Assembly: GCF_019219065.1 (NCBI RefSeq)
Contig: NZ_JAHUWK010000016.1
Span: 1-64,000, forward strand
Length of the DNA stretch: 64,000 bases
Reading direction: 5' to 3'
Source: Duganella sp. sic0402
GTDB taxonomy: Bacteria > Pseudomonadota > Gammaproteobacteria > Burkholderiales > Burkholderiaceae_D
In this document: piece after piece, positions 7,585 to 16,164 of the stretch
Layout: each line of letters begins with the position of its first letter
Position numbering within the stretch: position 1 is the stretch's first letter
The notes under the pieces: generated by a model
Told to the model about the DNA's origin: nothing
The model's input: the letters and a program-made list of their open reading frames with translations, nothing else
Databases searched by the model: none
Made by a program: the position numbers and the translations under genes

Positions 7585-8772
7585 TTGGCCTATCGTCGCG
7601 CTGTTGTCCATCGTACCTGCCTTGCATTGCTTTTTTCCCTGACGTCGCTTCTAGCCGCACCCGTGTGGGCGCAAGCGATCACGTTTGCCGGTTTCTCGTT
7701 TGCCGGCGACTATGCCACCGTGGGCGAGCGCTTCCCTAACGCTGCTCGCATCGAGAAGGCGATGAAAGCGGCCGATCCGGCCCAGTCGCTGTCACGTATC
7801 ACCATCGAGCGCGCTTACGCGGCCGAGCATCCGGCGCTGGAATACGCACCGCGCGATACGTTGATCAATCTGAAAAGCGCCGATCAGGCGCTGATGGCGG
7901 TGCTGGTGTTGACCGGAGAAACGGTCTCCACCGAGCACATTGGCAACTACTACAAGACCTTTGTCAGTTTGCGTGCCGACACGCTGATCTTTGACTACAA
8001 GAGCAAAAGCGTGGTGCGCAGCTATCCGGTCAGCGTAGTGGTCTTTGACGCCAGCGCGCAGCCACCGACGCCAGCCATGGTGGAGAACTATGTCAAAGAC
8101 TTGCTGCTGCGTACCGATAATGGCGGCTTGCTGACGCAGTTTACCCGCCGTCTGGCGGCAGCGCGCCTGCCTGCGCCTGGCACCAAGACCATCCAGGTAC
8201 GCCACGCGAAGCTGACGCCGGAAGCGATGAGCGTTATGCCGGCCGCGATCCGTGGCAATCCGGAACTGGCAGGACAGATGGTGTCAGATGCGTTCGGCTC
8301 GATTCTGACTGCACGCCTGGGCGTGTCGCTGCTGCCAACCGGCATGGGACATGCGCTGGGTTCGATGTCGTTCCGCCTGGATAACGGCGACGCACTGGAT
8401 CTGAAAGTCGGTGAGGGCGATTACCTGTTCGATGTCGCGCTGAACAAGTTCGCCAAAATCAAAACCGGTGAAAACAATGTCGGCGCCTCGTATGTCTACG
8501 GCGTGTACGGCAATATTCGCTTCTTCGAGCCGGCGCTGAATACCGACTTTGTTCATTCCGATCTGAAAAATGGCGAGGTCAAAGTGGTGCCTGCCAATCA
8601 GCTCGACCTCGATGACTTTCCTGCTTACGAAGCCGCGTTACGTGGCCTGTTCCTGAAGTTTTCCGATGCGCTTGGACAGGGCGACCTGAAATGGATCACT
8701 ACGGCGGCAGCAGCCAAGGACATCACCAAGCAAGTCGAAGCATCCCGTGCAATTTTAAAGGCTACTAAATAA
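7585..8772 (+). CDS. Exported protein of unknown function (cassette gene 1)
   Basis: I do not recognise this 395-residue protein. It starts at a TTG supported by GGAGAG six bases upstream. A signal peptide is visible (positive residues, a hydrophobic core, and a likely cleavage near residue 31 after VWAQA), so it is probably periplasmic. The mature part has no Cys cluster, nucleotide loop or membrane helix. Its stop codon overlaps the next start (TAATG), so genes 1 and 2 are translationally coupled. It heads a four-gene set in which every product is exported, which suggests a part in an envelope-associated complex. Confidence 0.75.
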   Translation: MAYRRAVVHRTCLALLFSLTSLLAAPVWAQAITFAGFSFAGDYATVGERFPNAARIEKAMKAADPAQSLSRITIERAYAAEHPALEYAPRDTLINLKSADQALMAVLVLTGETVSTEHIGNYYKTFVSLRADTLIFDYKSKSVVRSYPVSVVVFDASAQPPTPAMVENYVKDLLLRTDNGGLLTQFTRRLAAARLPAPGTKTIQVRHAKLTPEAMSVMPAAIRGNPELAGQMVSDAFGSILTARLGVSLLPTGMGHALGSMSFRLDNGDALDLKVGEGDYLFDVALNKFAKIKTGENNVGASYVYGVYGNIRFFEPALNTDFVHSDLKNGEVKVVPANQLDLDDFPAYEAALRGLFLKFSDALGQGDLKWITTAAAAKDITKQVEASRAILKATK

Positions 8773-9887
8773 TGAAAAAAATTCTGCTGTTGCTGATTAC
8801 CTCGCTGCTGTCATTGTCGTCGCAAGCGCAAGTTGTGAACGCAAAAGGCGTGGGCACCGTCAGTTATGCCAACGTGGTCAGCCAGGCTGACAAGGATCGC
8901 GCCTACCGCTCGGCCCAAGTGGCATCGATCGAGCGCTACTTCGCCGAAGCCGGTGAAGCCGAAGCGGAAAACTTCGATGCCATCCAGTCCAAGATTGAGG
9001 AGAACCTCGACAAATTCATCATGAGCACCACGGTGCTGAATGAACAGGATCAGCCTGGTATGCGCAAATATTCAGTGGCTGTCCGCACCGAGCTGAATGT
9101 GGCCAAGCTGCGCATCGCTTTGCGTAGCGCCAGCAAAGCTAGTCAAGCTGGTCCGGCGGGCAATTCGCCGATGGTATATGTGTTCCTGGGCCGTGAAGTG
9201 GCGGCCGTCAAATCGTTCGATGATCGCGTCGTCAAGCGTGCCGAGGTCAAGCTCGACAGTGATGTCAAAGCCAGCGGCACCACGCGTGGCAGCGAGGGTG
9301 AAAATATCCAGGGTAACAATATCTCCACCAGCGCATCGAAGCAAAAAACCAGCAAGGTGTCGGTCAATCAGAGCATCAATGTGGAAACGGGTGGCAGCAC
9401 CAATCGCAAGTCGGATGAGACTTCCTACCGCATGCTGTCGATGGCGAGCCACAAGACCGCTGTGACCAGCGTGTTCTCGCAATCCGGCTTCCAGGTGGCC
9501 GATCCGGACTTCGTGCTGGCTGATGGCGACATGAAATCGGTCAACGCCGACTTTTCCAAGGGCAGCGACCTGACCCCGTCGACCATGCGCGCGCTGGTGC
9601 TGTCGTTGCGCAAGGCCGGTGTGCCATTGTTCGTGCTGGCGACCTTTGATGTTGGCGTCGCCGCACAAGACCCATCCACCGGCTTGCAACGTGTGGCAGT
9701 CACGGTAACTGGCCGTGTGCTCGATGTCAGCGGCGCGCTGCCGCGTGAAGTGGCGTCGGTGCCGCCAGTGCAGTACTTTGCCGTCGCGCCTGACAACGCC
9801 ATTGCCACGACCAAGGCACTCAAAGATGCATCGCTGCTGGCTGCCAAGGAAATCGTCAGCCGCCTGAACGCCGGTGGCATTCACTAA
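8772..9887 (+). CDS. Exported protein with LPP20/FlgT-N-like region (cassette gene 2)
   Basis: This 371-residue protein has a clean signal peptide (MKKILLLL..., cleavage after about SSQA). The N-terminal 110 residues, with the pattern GVGTVSYAN...A...A...IERYF and later YSVAVRTELNVAKL, resemble the small alpha/beta domain found in LPP20 lipoproteins and at the start of FlgT. A serine, threonine, asparagine and lysine-rich segment (about residues 165-220) follows and looks like a flexible linker, before a second folded region. The function is unknown; the family may already carry a DUF name. The start overlaps the preceding stop by one base. Confidence 0.7.
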   Translation: MKKILLLLITSLLSLSSQAQVVNAKGVGTVSYANVVSQADKDRAYRSAQVASIERYFAEAGEAEAENFDAIQSKIEENLDKFIMSTTVLNEQDQPGMRKYSVAVRTELNVAKLRIALRSASKASQAGPAGNSPMVYVFLGREVAAVKSFDDRVVKRAEVKLDSDVKASGTTRGSEGENIQGNNISTSASKQKTSKVSVNQSINVETGGSTNRKSDETSYRMLSMASHKTAVTSVFSQSGFQVADPDFVLADGDMKSVNADFSKGSDLTPSTMRALVLSLRKAGVPLFVLATFDVGVAAQDPSTGLQRVAVTVTGRVLDVSGALPREVASVPPVQYFAVAPDNAIATTKALKDASLLAAKEIVSRLNAGGIH

Positions 9888-9900
9888 CGACGCTGTTGTT

Positions 9901-9931
9901 GCAGGCAGCTGACTGTCGATACGCTGCCTGC
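9901..9931. other. Hairpin after cassette gene 2
   Basis: GCAGGCAGC (9901-9909) and GCTGCCTGC (9923-9931) form a perfect 9-bp stem with a 13-base loop. It is not followed by a proper T run, so it may be a partial terminator or an mRNA-processing hairpin that sets different levels for genes 2 and 3. Confidence 0.5.
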
Positions 9932-9974
9932 CTGTTTGATCGACCATCTCTCTAAATAAGAAAAGGCACTCTTT

Positions 9975-10601
9975 ATGAAAAGTTCTTACGTCAAAGCCAT
10001 CGCTGGCGTCACCCTGGTACTGGTCTCCGGCATCGCCTCGGCGCAACTGGGCGGTTTGGGCAAGAGTCTCGGCATTGGCGGCGGCAGTAGCGGTGGTGCG
10101 ACTGCGGAGCAGATCGTCGCCAAGTACGTTGGCGGTACGCAAAGCGTGATGCGCGCTGACGCCAATATGCTGGCGGCAGTCGGCTTGAAGGATGAGGCGG
10201 AGAAAGCCTCGGTGCAAGCCAAGAATCTGACGGAAGGCGCCACGAAAAATTCGCTGGAAGAAGCCAACGCGGTACAGACTGCCAGCAGCAAAGCGCTGGA
10301 AGAAAAACTGAGTGGCAAGAAAATCGAAATGGATGCGGCCAGCAAGAAGCAGTTTGCTGACGGTCTGGTTGACCTGGCCAAGGGTTTGGTGCAATACGTC
10401 GGCATGAGCAAAGATGTCTCCGGTTTCAAGCCTAGTGTGTCGTCTATCGGTAACGCGGCCGGTTCCGCGCTGTACGTGGTTAAGGGTCTGCCGGACTCCG
10501 TCAAGAATCTCGGCCATACGCTGAAAATGGCAATCGACTTTGCCAAAGCTAACAACATTCCCGTACCTAAAGAAGCCAACGACGCAACTGCGTTGCTGTA
10601 A
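9975..10601 (+). CDS. Exported helical protein (cassette gene 3)
   Basis: This 208-residue protein has a signal peptide with a likely cleavage after ASA (about residue 24). The mature N-terminus is a short glycine and serine-rich stretch (about residues 25-42), followed by an alanine, lysine and glutamate-rich region that looks helical. Its length and composition would suit a secreted or surface-deposited protein, but I do not recognise the family. It is separated from gene 2 by 87 bases with a hairpin, and from gene 4 by a clear terminator, so it may be made in different amounts from its neighbours. Confidence 0.7.
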   Translation: MKSSYVKAIAGVTLVLVSGIASAQLGGLGKSLGIGGGSSGGATAEQIVAKYVGGTQSVMRADANMLAAVGLKDEAEKASVQAKNLTEGATKNSLEEANAVQTASSKALEEKLSGKKIEMDAASKKQFADGLVDLAKGLVQYVGMSKDVSGFKPSVSSIGNAAGSALYVVKGLPDSVKNLGHTLKMAIDFAKANNIPVPKEANDATALL

Positions 10602-10616
10602 TCGCTGGTGTTCATG

Positions 10617-10647
10617 GAGCAGGGCGCTTGGCGCCTTGCTCTTTTTT
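10617..10647 (+). terminator. Intrinsic terminator between cassette genes 3 and 4
   Basis: GAGCAGGGCGC (10617-10627) pairs with GCGCCTTGCTC (10631-10641), with one G-U pair and a three-base loop, and is followed by six T residues. Partial readthrough into gene 4, which starts 29 bases after the stem, is likely because no strong promoter is visible between them. Confidence 0.85.
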
Positions 10648-10669
10648 ATTTTGAGGAAACGTACCGCCG

Positions 10670-12109
10670 ATGAAAAAATTAGCGATGGTTAGTCTGTTGT
10701 GCCTGGGTTTGGTGGCATGTGGAAAAAAAGAAGAAGCAGCACCGGTTAAGGAAACACCTGCCGCCGGTCCTAATCTGACCCAGGTGCCGGACGTGGGCAA
10801 GGTCGAGCAGGTGGATGTCAGCGCCAGCGGCAGCGGCATGACGCCGGGTGCTGCGATTAACGATGCGCTGAAAACCGCGATCATGCAGGTCAATGGCACG
10901 ACGGTCAACGCCAGCTCCGCCAACCTGAACACCTTCTCACAGGTGACCGCCAATTTGGACGTGGAAACCTCGGATGGTAGCGATAGCCTGAAGGCCACGG
11001 CTACCGTGCAGGGCAGCCACTTTGCAGAACAGATCGTTACGCAATCGAAAGGGCTGGTGTCGTCGTTCAAGGTGGTGAAGGTGACTGCGCCTGCCAGCAA
11101 AGGCGGCCTGTACACGGTGGATATCGCAGCCAAGATTGCCAAGTTTAAAGCACCGGCGGACAGCGGCAAGATCAAGATTGTCGTGGCGCCATTGCGCTCT
11201 GACCGTAGCAGTTTCAATATCGGTGGCCGCAATGTGCCTGCATCCGAGGTGTTGAATGGCCTGCGCCAGCAGATCATCGATAGCTTGTCGCAGAGCGGTC
11301 GTTTCACCGTGCTGGATCGTCAGTTTGAAGGCGAATTGCAAAGTGAACTGGACATGATCAGTTCTGGTCAGACCGTGAATACCGACTTTGCCAAGCTGGG
11401 CCAGGCGTTGAGCGCCGATCTGGTGTGGGTTGGTGTGATCAATAATCTGAGCTACGAGAAACACGCGCGCAAGTTGCAAACCTCGGATCGTGAATTGGTC
11501 AGCTACTCCGGCGGCTGGTCGGTCTCGCAGCGTATGATCAACCTGGCGACACGCCAGATTCTGCAATCGGCGACGTTGCAAGGTACTGCGCCATCGATCG
11601 CACCGACCACCTTGAGCCAAGGTATCGATGAAGGCGCAACGCTGCGCAATATGCAGGCCGAGATCGTCAAACGTTCGTCGGAAGCGATTCTGTTGCAGAC
11701 TTTCCCGATTAGCGTCGTGGAACGCGACGGCATCAATGTCGTGCTGAGCCAGGGGGGTAGCTCGGTGGTGGAAGGTGCACGCTATAAGATCTATTTGCAG
11801 GGCAAGGAGATCAAGGACCCGCAGACTGGCCAGTCGCTGGGAAACATGGAATCGGTCTGCTGCGAAGTGGTGATTAATCGGGTGACGCCTAAGCTGTCCT
11901 ACGGCGTGCTGGAAAACGTTGGCGCCAAACTGGATGGCGTAGCGCCCGGTGCTTTGCAGCTGCGCGAAGTAGTGACTGTTAAGCCGGTCGCAGCCAAGGT
12001 AGAAGCTGATACTCCGGCAGCAGCTGACAAGCCGAAGGCTGTAGCAAAAGCTGCTGCTGCTAAAGCTGCGCCGGCAGCCAGCAGTGAGCCGAAGAAAGAA
12101 GACTGGTAG
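10670..12109 (+). CDS. FlgT/CsgG-like outer-membrane lipoprotein (cassette gene 4)
   Basis: This 479-residue lipoprotein has a lipobox LVAC with the lipidated cysteine at C17 followed by G18, so outer-membrane sorting is expected. Three regions are visible. Residues about 48-165 resemble the FlgT N-terminal domain. Residues about 165-300 (KIKIVVAPLRSDR, LSQSGRFTVLDRQ, LSADLVWVGVI) look like the CsgG/TolB-N fold. Residues about 345-440 contain KDPQTGQSLG, as in the FlgT C-terminal domain. A lysine and alanine-rich tail ends the protein. No flagellar or curli genes are nearby, so it likely works with the three exported proteins upstream. Confidence 0.75.
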   Translation: MKKLAMVSLLCLGLVACGKKEEAAPVKETPAAGPNLTQVPDVGKVEQVDVSASGSGMTPGAAINDALKTAIMQVNGTTVNASSANLNTFSQVTANLDVETSDGSDSLKATATVQGSHFAEQIVTQSKGLVSSFKVVKVTAPASKGGLYTVDIAAKIAKFKAPADSGKIKIVVAPLRSDRSSFNIGGRNVPASEVLNGLRQQIIDSLSQSGRFTVLDRQFEGELQSELDMISSGQTVNTDFAKLGQALSADLVWVGVINNLSYEKHARKLQTSDRELVSYSGGWSVSQRMINLATRQILQSATLQGTAPSIAPTTLSQGIDEGATLRNMQAEIVKRSSEAILLQTFPISVVERDGINVVLSQGGSSVVEGARYKIYLQGKEIKDPQTGQSLGNMESVCCEVVINRVTPKLSYGVLENVGAKLDGVAPGALQLREVVTVKPVAAKVEADTPAAADKPKAVAKAAAAKAAPAASSEPKKEDW

Positions 12110-12132
12110 TTCTTAATTTTGCCCCGTTGTGG

Positions 12133-12158
12133 AAAAGGCAGCTGCGGCTGCCTTTTTT
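12133..12158. terminator. Intrinsic terminator after the secreted-protein cassette
   Basis: AAAAGGCAGC (12133-12142) pairs with GCTGCCTTTT (12147-12156) around a TGCG loop, followed by further T residues. The stem has the same GGCAGC/GCTGCC sequence as the atp terminator, and the flanking A and T runs make it usable in both directions. Confidence 0.9.
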
Positions 12159-12186
12159 GTGGCCCTATCCCATACTCATCAAAATA

Positions 12187-12471
12187 ATGAAAAAATTACT
12201 CTCTTATGCAGCACTCACGCTGATATTGGCTGGTTGCGCTTCCAGCGGTCCGATTGCAACCGGCAAGGATACCTATATGTTGACGAAGACCAGTGCTGGA
12301 GGCGTATTCGTGAGCGGCGCTACCATCAAGGCCGATTTACTGAAAGAGGCAAATGAATTTTGCGATCAGAAAGGTGGCGCACTGGCTTTGCTGAGTAGTG
12401 ACGCCAAGAACGCGATCCCGTTTGCCCGTATGCCATCTTCCGAAATTCATTTCGAATGTGCGAAAAAATAG
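12187..12471 (+). CDS. Small lipoprotein
   Basis: This 94-residue protein begins at the ATG at 12187 rather than at the upstream TTG at 12127, because the residues from here form a standard lipoprotein signal ending in LAGC (lipidated cysteine at about C17). The mature chain of about 78 residues contains two further cysteines that could form a disulfide. Its general pattern (GKDTYMLT, followed by a short folded domain) is common among small betaproteobacterial lipoproteins of unknown function. No strong ribosome-binding site is visible. It lies just beyond the terminator of the preceding cassette. Confidence 0.7.
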   Translation: MKKLLSYAALTLILAGCASSGPIATGKDTYMLTKTSAGGVFVSGATIKADLLKEANEFCDQKGGALALLSSDAKNAIPFARMPSSEIHFECAKK

Positions 12472-12566
12472 CAACGTAATAGCACTACTTGAATGTGATC
12501 GCCGGCACATCTTAAGAGAGGTGGCGCTTCTATAATCTGCGTCCATTTAATCAAAACAATAAGAAG

Positions 12567-13757
12567 ATGAATCGTGCGCTTGCCATTATTTTTGCCACCG
12601 TCGTATTGAGTGCGGTGGGGATCGGGCTGACCATGCCCATCATTCCGCAGCTGATGCGCGAGGTTGGTCATACTACCGATCTGGGCTGGAAGTTCGGTGC
12701 TTTCACCGGACTGTATGCGCTGATGCAGTTTATTTTCTCGCCGATACTCGGCGTGCTGAGTGACCGCTTTGGCCGTCGTCCGATACTGTTGCTGTCGCTT
12801 GCTGGCGCGGTGGTGGATTATCTGTTCATGGCGATGGCGCCGTCGTTGGCGTTGCTGTTTGCCGGCCGGGCGATTGCCGGCATCACCGGCGCCAGCATGG
12901 CTGTCACCTCCGCCTACATTGCCGACGTCACGCCGGAAGATCAACGCGCGCGCCGCTACGGCCAGCTGGGTGCGTGCTTTGGTATCGGCTTCATCATCGG
13001 CCCGGTGATCGGCGGACTGCTCGGCGCCTATTGGTTGCGTGCGCCATTTCTGGCCGCCGCTGCGATGAATGCGATCAATCTGCTGCTGACCTGGTGGCTG
13101 GTGAAGGAGTCGCATACGCGTAGTACGGACGCGACTCCGGCTTCTTACAACCCACTGGCTAATCTGCGCTGGGCCGCCAGCTTCAAGGCGCTGCTGCCAC
13201 TACTGGGAGTCTACGTGATATTGGTGCTGGTCGGCGAAATCGGCGGGACCATCTGGGTGCTGTATGGCGAAGACAAATTCTCCTGGGATGCACTGACGAT
13301 CGGCATCTCACTGGCCGGCTTCGGGGCGTTTCACGCCTTGGCGCAAGCCTTTGTCGCCGGCCCGATCGCGGAGCGTTGGGGCGAACGCCGCGCGATGTTG
13401 ATCGGCATCGTCTCCGACGGCACAGCGTATGTGCTGCTGGCGCTTGCCACCAGCGGCTGGGTGGCGTTTGCCTTGATGCCTTTGTTCTGCGTTGGCGGGA
13501 TTGGCCTGCCGGCCTTGCAGTCACTGGTGTCGGGCAGCGTTGGATCTGATCAACAGGGAAAATTGCAGGGTGTGCTGGCAAGCTGCGCCAGCATTGCGTC
13601 GGTGATCGGACCGGTCGGCATCAGCGCGCTGTACTTTGCCTCACGCGGTGCTTTCCCTGGCCTGGTGTGGCTGGTCGGCGCCGGCTTGTACACACTGTGC
13701 CTGCCGGTGCTGTGGCGTAAAGCGACGACCGCCCCAAACTCTGCTATTCCTGAGTAG
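12567..13757 (+). CDS. Tet/TCR-type MFS drug exporter
   Basis: This 396-residue protein is a 12-helix major facilitator of the tetracycline-exporter (TetA A/C-like) group. The MFS loop 2-3 motif GVLSDRFGRRP is intact (about residues 60-70), and the N-terminal half contains PIIPQLMREVG and the GGLLGA helix typical of drug/proton antiporters. It is the standard family length. A TATAAT at 12531-12536 lies 30 bases upstream without a recognisable -35. There is no adjacent tetR-like gene, so the real substrate is unclear and tetracycline resistance should not be assumed. Confidence 0.88.
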   Translation: MNRALAIIFATVVLSAVGIGLTMPIIPQLMREVGHTTDLGWKFGAFTGLYALMQFIFSPILGVLSDRFGRRPILLLSLAGAVVDYLFMAMAPSLALLFAGRAIAGITGASMAVTSAYIADVTPEDQRARRYGQLGACFGIGFIIGPVIGGLLGAYWLRAPFLAAAAMNAINLLLTWWLVKESHTRSTDATPASYNPLANLRWAASFKALLPLLGVYVILVLVGEIGGTIWVLYGEDKFSWDALTIGISLAGFGAFHALAQAFVAGPIAERWGERRAMLIGIVSDGTAYVLLALATSGWVAFALMPLFCVGGIGLPALQSLVSGSVGSDQQGKLQGVLASCASIASVIGPVGISALYFASRGAFPGLVWLVGAGLYTLCLPVLWRKATTAPNSAIPE

Positions 13758-13777
13758 CGCTTAGTACGACCACTGCG

Positions 13778-14629
13778 TCAATCCCCGGACGCCAGCGTGC
13801 CGTCGATGACCGTGACGGAGTGACCGCCTATCCACGGCTCGCCATCGAGATAGCGTACCGTCACCCGGCCATCACGGCCCAGCGCCGTGCCCTGGCGGGC
13901 GCGATAGTCTTCTGGTGGCAGCAGGCGTGCGATGCAGGCGTTGGCGCTGCCGGTGACCGGATCTTCGATCTGGATGCCGTTCTCGAGGAACAGCGCGCGG
14001 ACTTCGTAGTCCGCCGGGCCGCCGGCAGGGTGTGGTGCATAGACTGCGACGCCATTGCTGGCGGTACGCCGCATCAGCTCATCCAGCGCGAGCGCGTCAG
14101 GTATCACGGCCAGGCAGTCCGCCGCCGTCTCCAGCCGCACCACCAGCCAGCAGATGCCCATGTTGGCGACCACCGGCGGATGAGCATCGTCCAAGGCGGG
14201 CGAACCCAAGGTTTTCCGCAGCAGCGGCAGCAGCTCGCTGTCCATCGCATCGAGCCGGGCTGATGGTGCGCGGAAGGCCAGGCCGCCATCGTCAGCGATC
14301 CGCACGGTGACCAGGCCGACGCCGCATTCCTGCACCAGCACGCCCGGCGTTTTCGCTTTCAGTCCCGCCTCCAGCAAGGCATGCGCGGTGCCCAAGGTTG
14401 GATGGCCGGCGAAGGGGAACTCTTCCTGCGTGGTGAAGATGCGCACGCGATAGTCGGCGTTGGTATCGGTGGCCGGCAGCACGAAGGTCGTTTCAGACAA
14501 ATTGGTCCAGCGCGCGATGGCTTGCATCTGTTCTGTGCTGAGTCCTTCCGCATCCAGCACCACGGCCAAAGGATTGCCTTTGAACGGCGTGGTGGTGAAA
14601 ACGTCGACTTGTTTGAAGCGGCGCATCAT
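13778..14629 (-). CDS. PhzF-family epimerase/isomerase
   Basis: This 283-residue protein belongs to the PhzF family, which shares the diaminopimelate-epimerase fold and catalyses isomerisations without cofactors. The start MRRFKQVDVF, the NLSETTF motif with the catalytic glutamate (about E46), the EFPFAGHPTLGTA signature and DPVTGSAN near the C-terminus are all present. The substrate is unknown. Its ATG overlaps the stop of the AraC gene by four bases (ATGA), so the regulator and the enzyme are cotranscribed and coupled. Confidence 0.93.
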   Translation of the reverse strand: MMRRFKQVDVFTTTPFKGNPLAVVLDAEGLSTEQMQAIARWTNLSETTFVLPATDTNADYRVRIFTTQEEFPFAGHPTLGTAHALLEAGLKAKTPGVLVQECGVGLVTVRIADDGGLAFRAPSARLDAMDSELLPLLRKTLGSPALDDAHPPVVANMGICWLVVRLETAADCLAVIPDALALDELMRRTASNGVAVYAPHPAGGPADYEVRALFLENGIQIEDPVTGSANACIARLLPPEDYRARQGTALGRDGRVTVRYLDGEPWIGGHSVTVIDGTLASGD

Positions 14630-15456
14630 ATCGGGTCCTTGCAGCTGCGGCGGTAGTCGGCGGGGGGCTTGCCGACCAGCTTTTCAAAGTCGGTGGTGAA
14701 GTGGGCCTGATCGTAGTAGCCCAGTTGCTGGGCCAGCGCGGCCAGGTCGATGTCGCTGCCTTTGGCCAGCAGGTCGGAGGCGTCCAGCAGGCGGTTGCGG
14801 CGGATGACCCATTTGGGCGTGGCGCCGACGTAGTCCTTGAACAGCATCTGTAGCTTGCGTACGCCGATGCCGACGTGGTCGGCCAACTGCTGCACCTGCG
14901 TGATATCGGCATTGTGCTGGATCGCGTCCAGGATGAAAGCAATGCGTTCGGTCTGCGGATCAACCGCCGGCAGGGCGGTGCGGATGATGGCGCTGGCGGC
15001 AGCCACCATGCCCGCGTCGTCAGGCGCGCCGAGCACGCGCTGTTCGGCCTCGGCGTCATCGCAATCAAAGATGGCGGACAGCGGCAGCTCGCGGTTGGTG
15101 GCGGTCTGCACCGGCTGCCGCAGGAAGCCGCGAAACGCGCCCGGCCGGAAGCGCAGGCCCAGCACACGGCCGCTGCCGCGCAGCGTGTATTCAAACGCCC
15201 CCGTCACCACGCCGAACACCGCCGTGCGGCCGGCGTCGAACACCACATGGATGCAAGGCGAGGGCAGGGTACGCTGCACATGCGTCACGCCATCCGGCAG
15301 CGTCCACGCCACCAGCCAGAAGTGCTCTACAAAAGGCGCCAGGTCAGCCTCCGGCAGATAGCGTTCCAGCCGGAATATCTTCTCCCCAGCCGCCGGATTA
15401 ACCACACCGCGGGTAGGACGAGGTACACTTTGCGGCGTTGTCTGCAGGGTTGTCAT
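14626..15456 (-). CDS. AraC-family transcriptional regulator
   Basis: This 276-residue regulator has an N-terminal ligand-binding-like domain (about residues 15-150) of the type seen in DUF6597 AraC proteins, and a C-terminal double helix-turn-helix (about residues 160-265) containing LGYYDQAHFTTDFEKLVGKPPADYR, here split across the final helices. It is divergent from the GST gene, with 78 bases between start codons, so it may control both its own operon with phzF and the GST/CPBP pair. The effector is not known. Confidence 0.9.
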   Translation of the reverse strand: MTTLQTTPQSVPRPTRGVVNPAAGEKIFRLERYLPEADLAPFVEHFWLVAWTLPDGVTHVQRTLPSPCIHVVFDAGRTAVFGVVTGAFEYTLRGSGRVLGLRFRPGAFRGFLRQPVQTATNRELPLSAIFDCDDAEAEQRVLGAPDDAGMVAAASAIIRTALPAVDPQTERIAFILDAIQHNADITQVQQLADHVGIGVRKLQMLFKDYVGATPKWVIRRNRLLDASDLLAKGSDIDLAALAQQLGYYDQAHFTTDFEKLVGKPPADYRRSCKDPI

Positions 15457-15534
15457 AAGGCGTTCGCGTTTTTACAAGACCCCCATCTTAGCAAGAGTTA
15501 TCGTGAGTTTTTCACCACCACCCAGGAGAAACGC

Positions 15535-16164
15535 ATGAATCAGCAACTGACCTTGTTCCACTGCCCGTACTCGCGCTCGACCGGCGTGCTGACCTTGCTG
15601 GAAGAACTGCACGCGCCTTACCAGCTGCATGTGATGAACATGAAGAAAGGCGAGAACCGCGAAGCCGCTTACCTGGCCGTCAACCCGATGGGCAAGGTGC
15701 CGGCGATTCGCCACGGCGACGCTGTCGTCACTGAGCAGGTGGCGATCTATCTGTACCTGGCTGACCTGTTCCCCGAGGCGAAGCTGGCGCCGCCGCTCGG
15801 CGATCCGCTGCGCGGCCCCTACCTGCGCTGGATGGCCTTCTACGGCAGTTGTTTCGAGCCAGCTATCGTTGACCAGTGGATGAAGAATAAGCCGGCCGAC
15901 AAGCAAGCCTGCCACTACGGCGATTTCGACACCATGTTCAACACGCTGGTCGAACAGCTGGGCAAAGGCCCTTATCTGCTGGGCGAACAGTTCAGCGCGC
16001 TGGACGTGTTGTGGGGCACTGCTTTCGGCTGGATGCTGATGTTCGGCATCCTTCCCAAGCTGCCGGTGATCGAACAGTACGTGGCGCGCGTGAACAGCCG
16101 GCCAGCCGCCATTGCCGCCGCCGAAAAAGACGCGGCGCTGGCCGCGCAACAGGCCGCCGCATGA
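15535..16164 (+). CDS. Glutathione S-transferase
   Basis: This 209-residue protein has the GST plan. A thioredoxin-like N-terminal domain starts QLTLFHCPYSRSTGVL and contains VNPMGKVPAIRHG with the cis-proline and then the glutathione-binding ESxA-like element (TEQVAIYLYLAD). A helical C-terminal domain follows. The open frame extends far upstream, but the ATG at 15535 is supported by AGGAGA at 15524-15529 and by the family start. Its stop overlaps the CPBP start by four bases, so the two are coupled. Confidence 0.93.
   Translation: MNQQLTLFHCPYSRSTGVLTLLEELHAPYQLHVMNMKKGENREAAYLAVNPMGKVPAIRHGDAVVTEQVAIYLYLADLFPEAKLAPPLGDPLRGPYLRWMAFYGSCFEPAIVDQWMKNKPADKQACHYGDFDTMFNTLVEQLGKGPYLLGEQFSALDVLWGTAFGWMLMFGILPKLPVIEQYVARVNSRPAAIAAAEKDAALAAQQAAA

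Noticed and set aside
9901..9931. Hairpin as a full intrinsic terminator after cassette gene 2
   Set aside because: The stem is strong but no proper T run follows, so it is listed only as a hairpin.
12567..13757. Call of tetA tetracycline-resistance gene
   Set aside because: The MFS protein is Tet-like but there is no tetR partner, and many chromosomal drug exporters share these motifs. A generic exporter call is safer.
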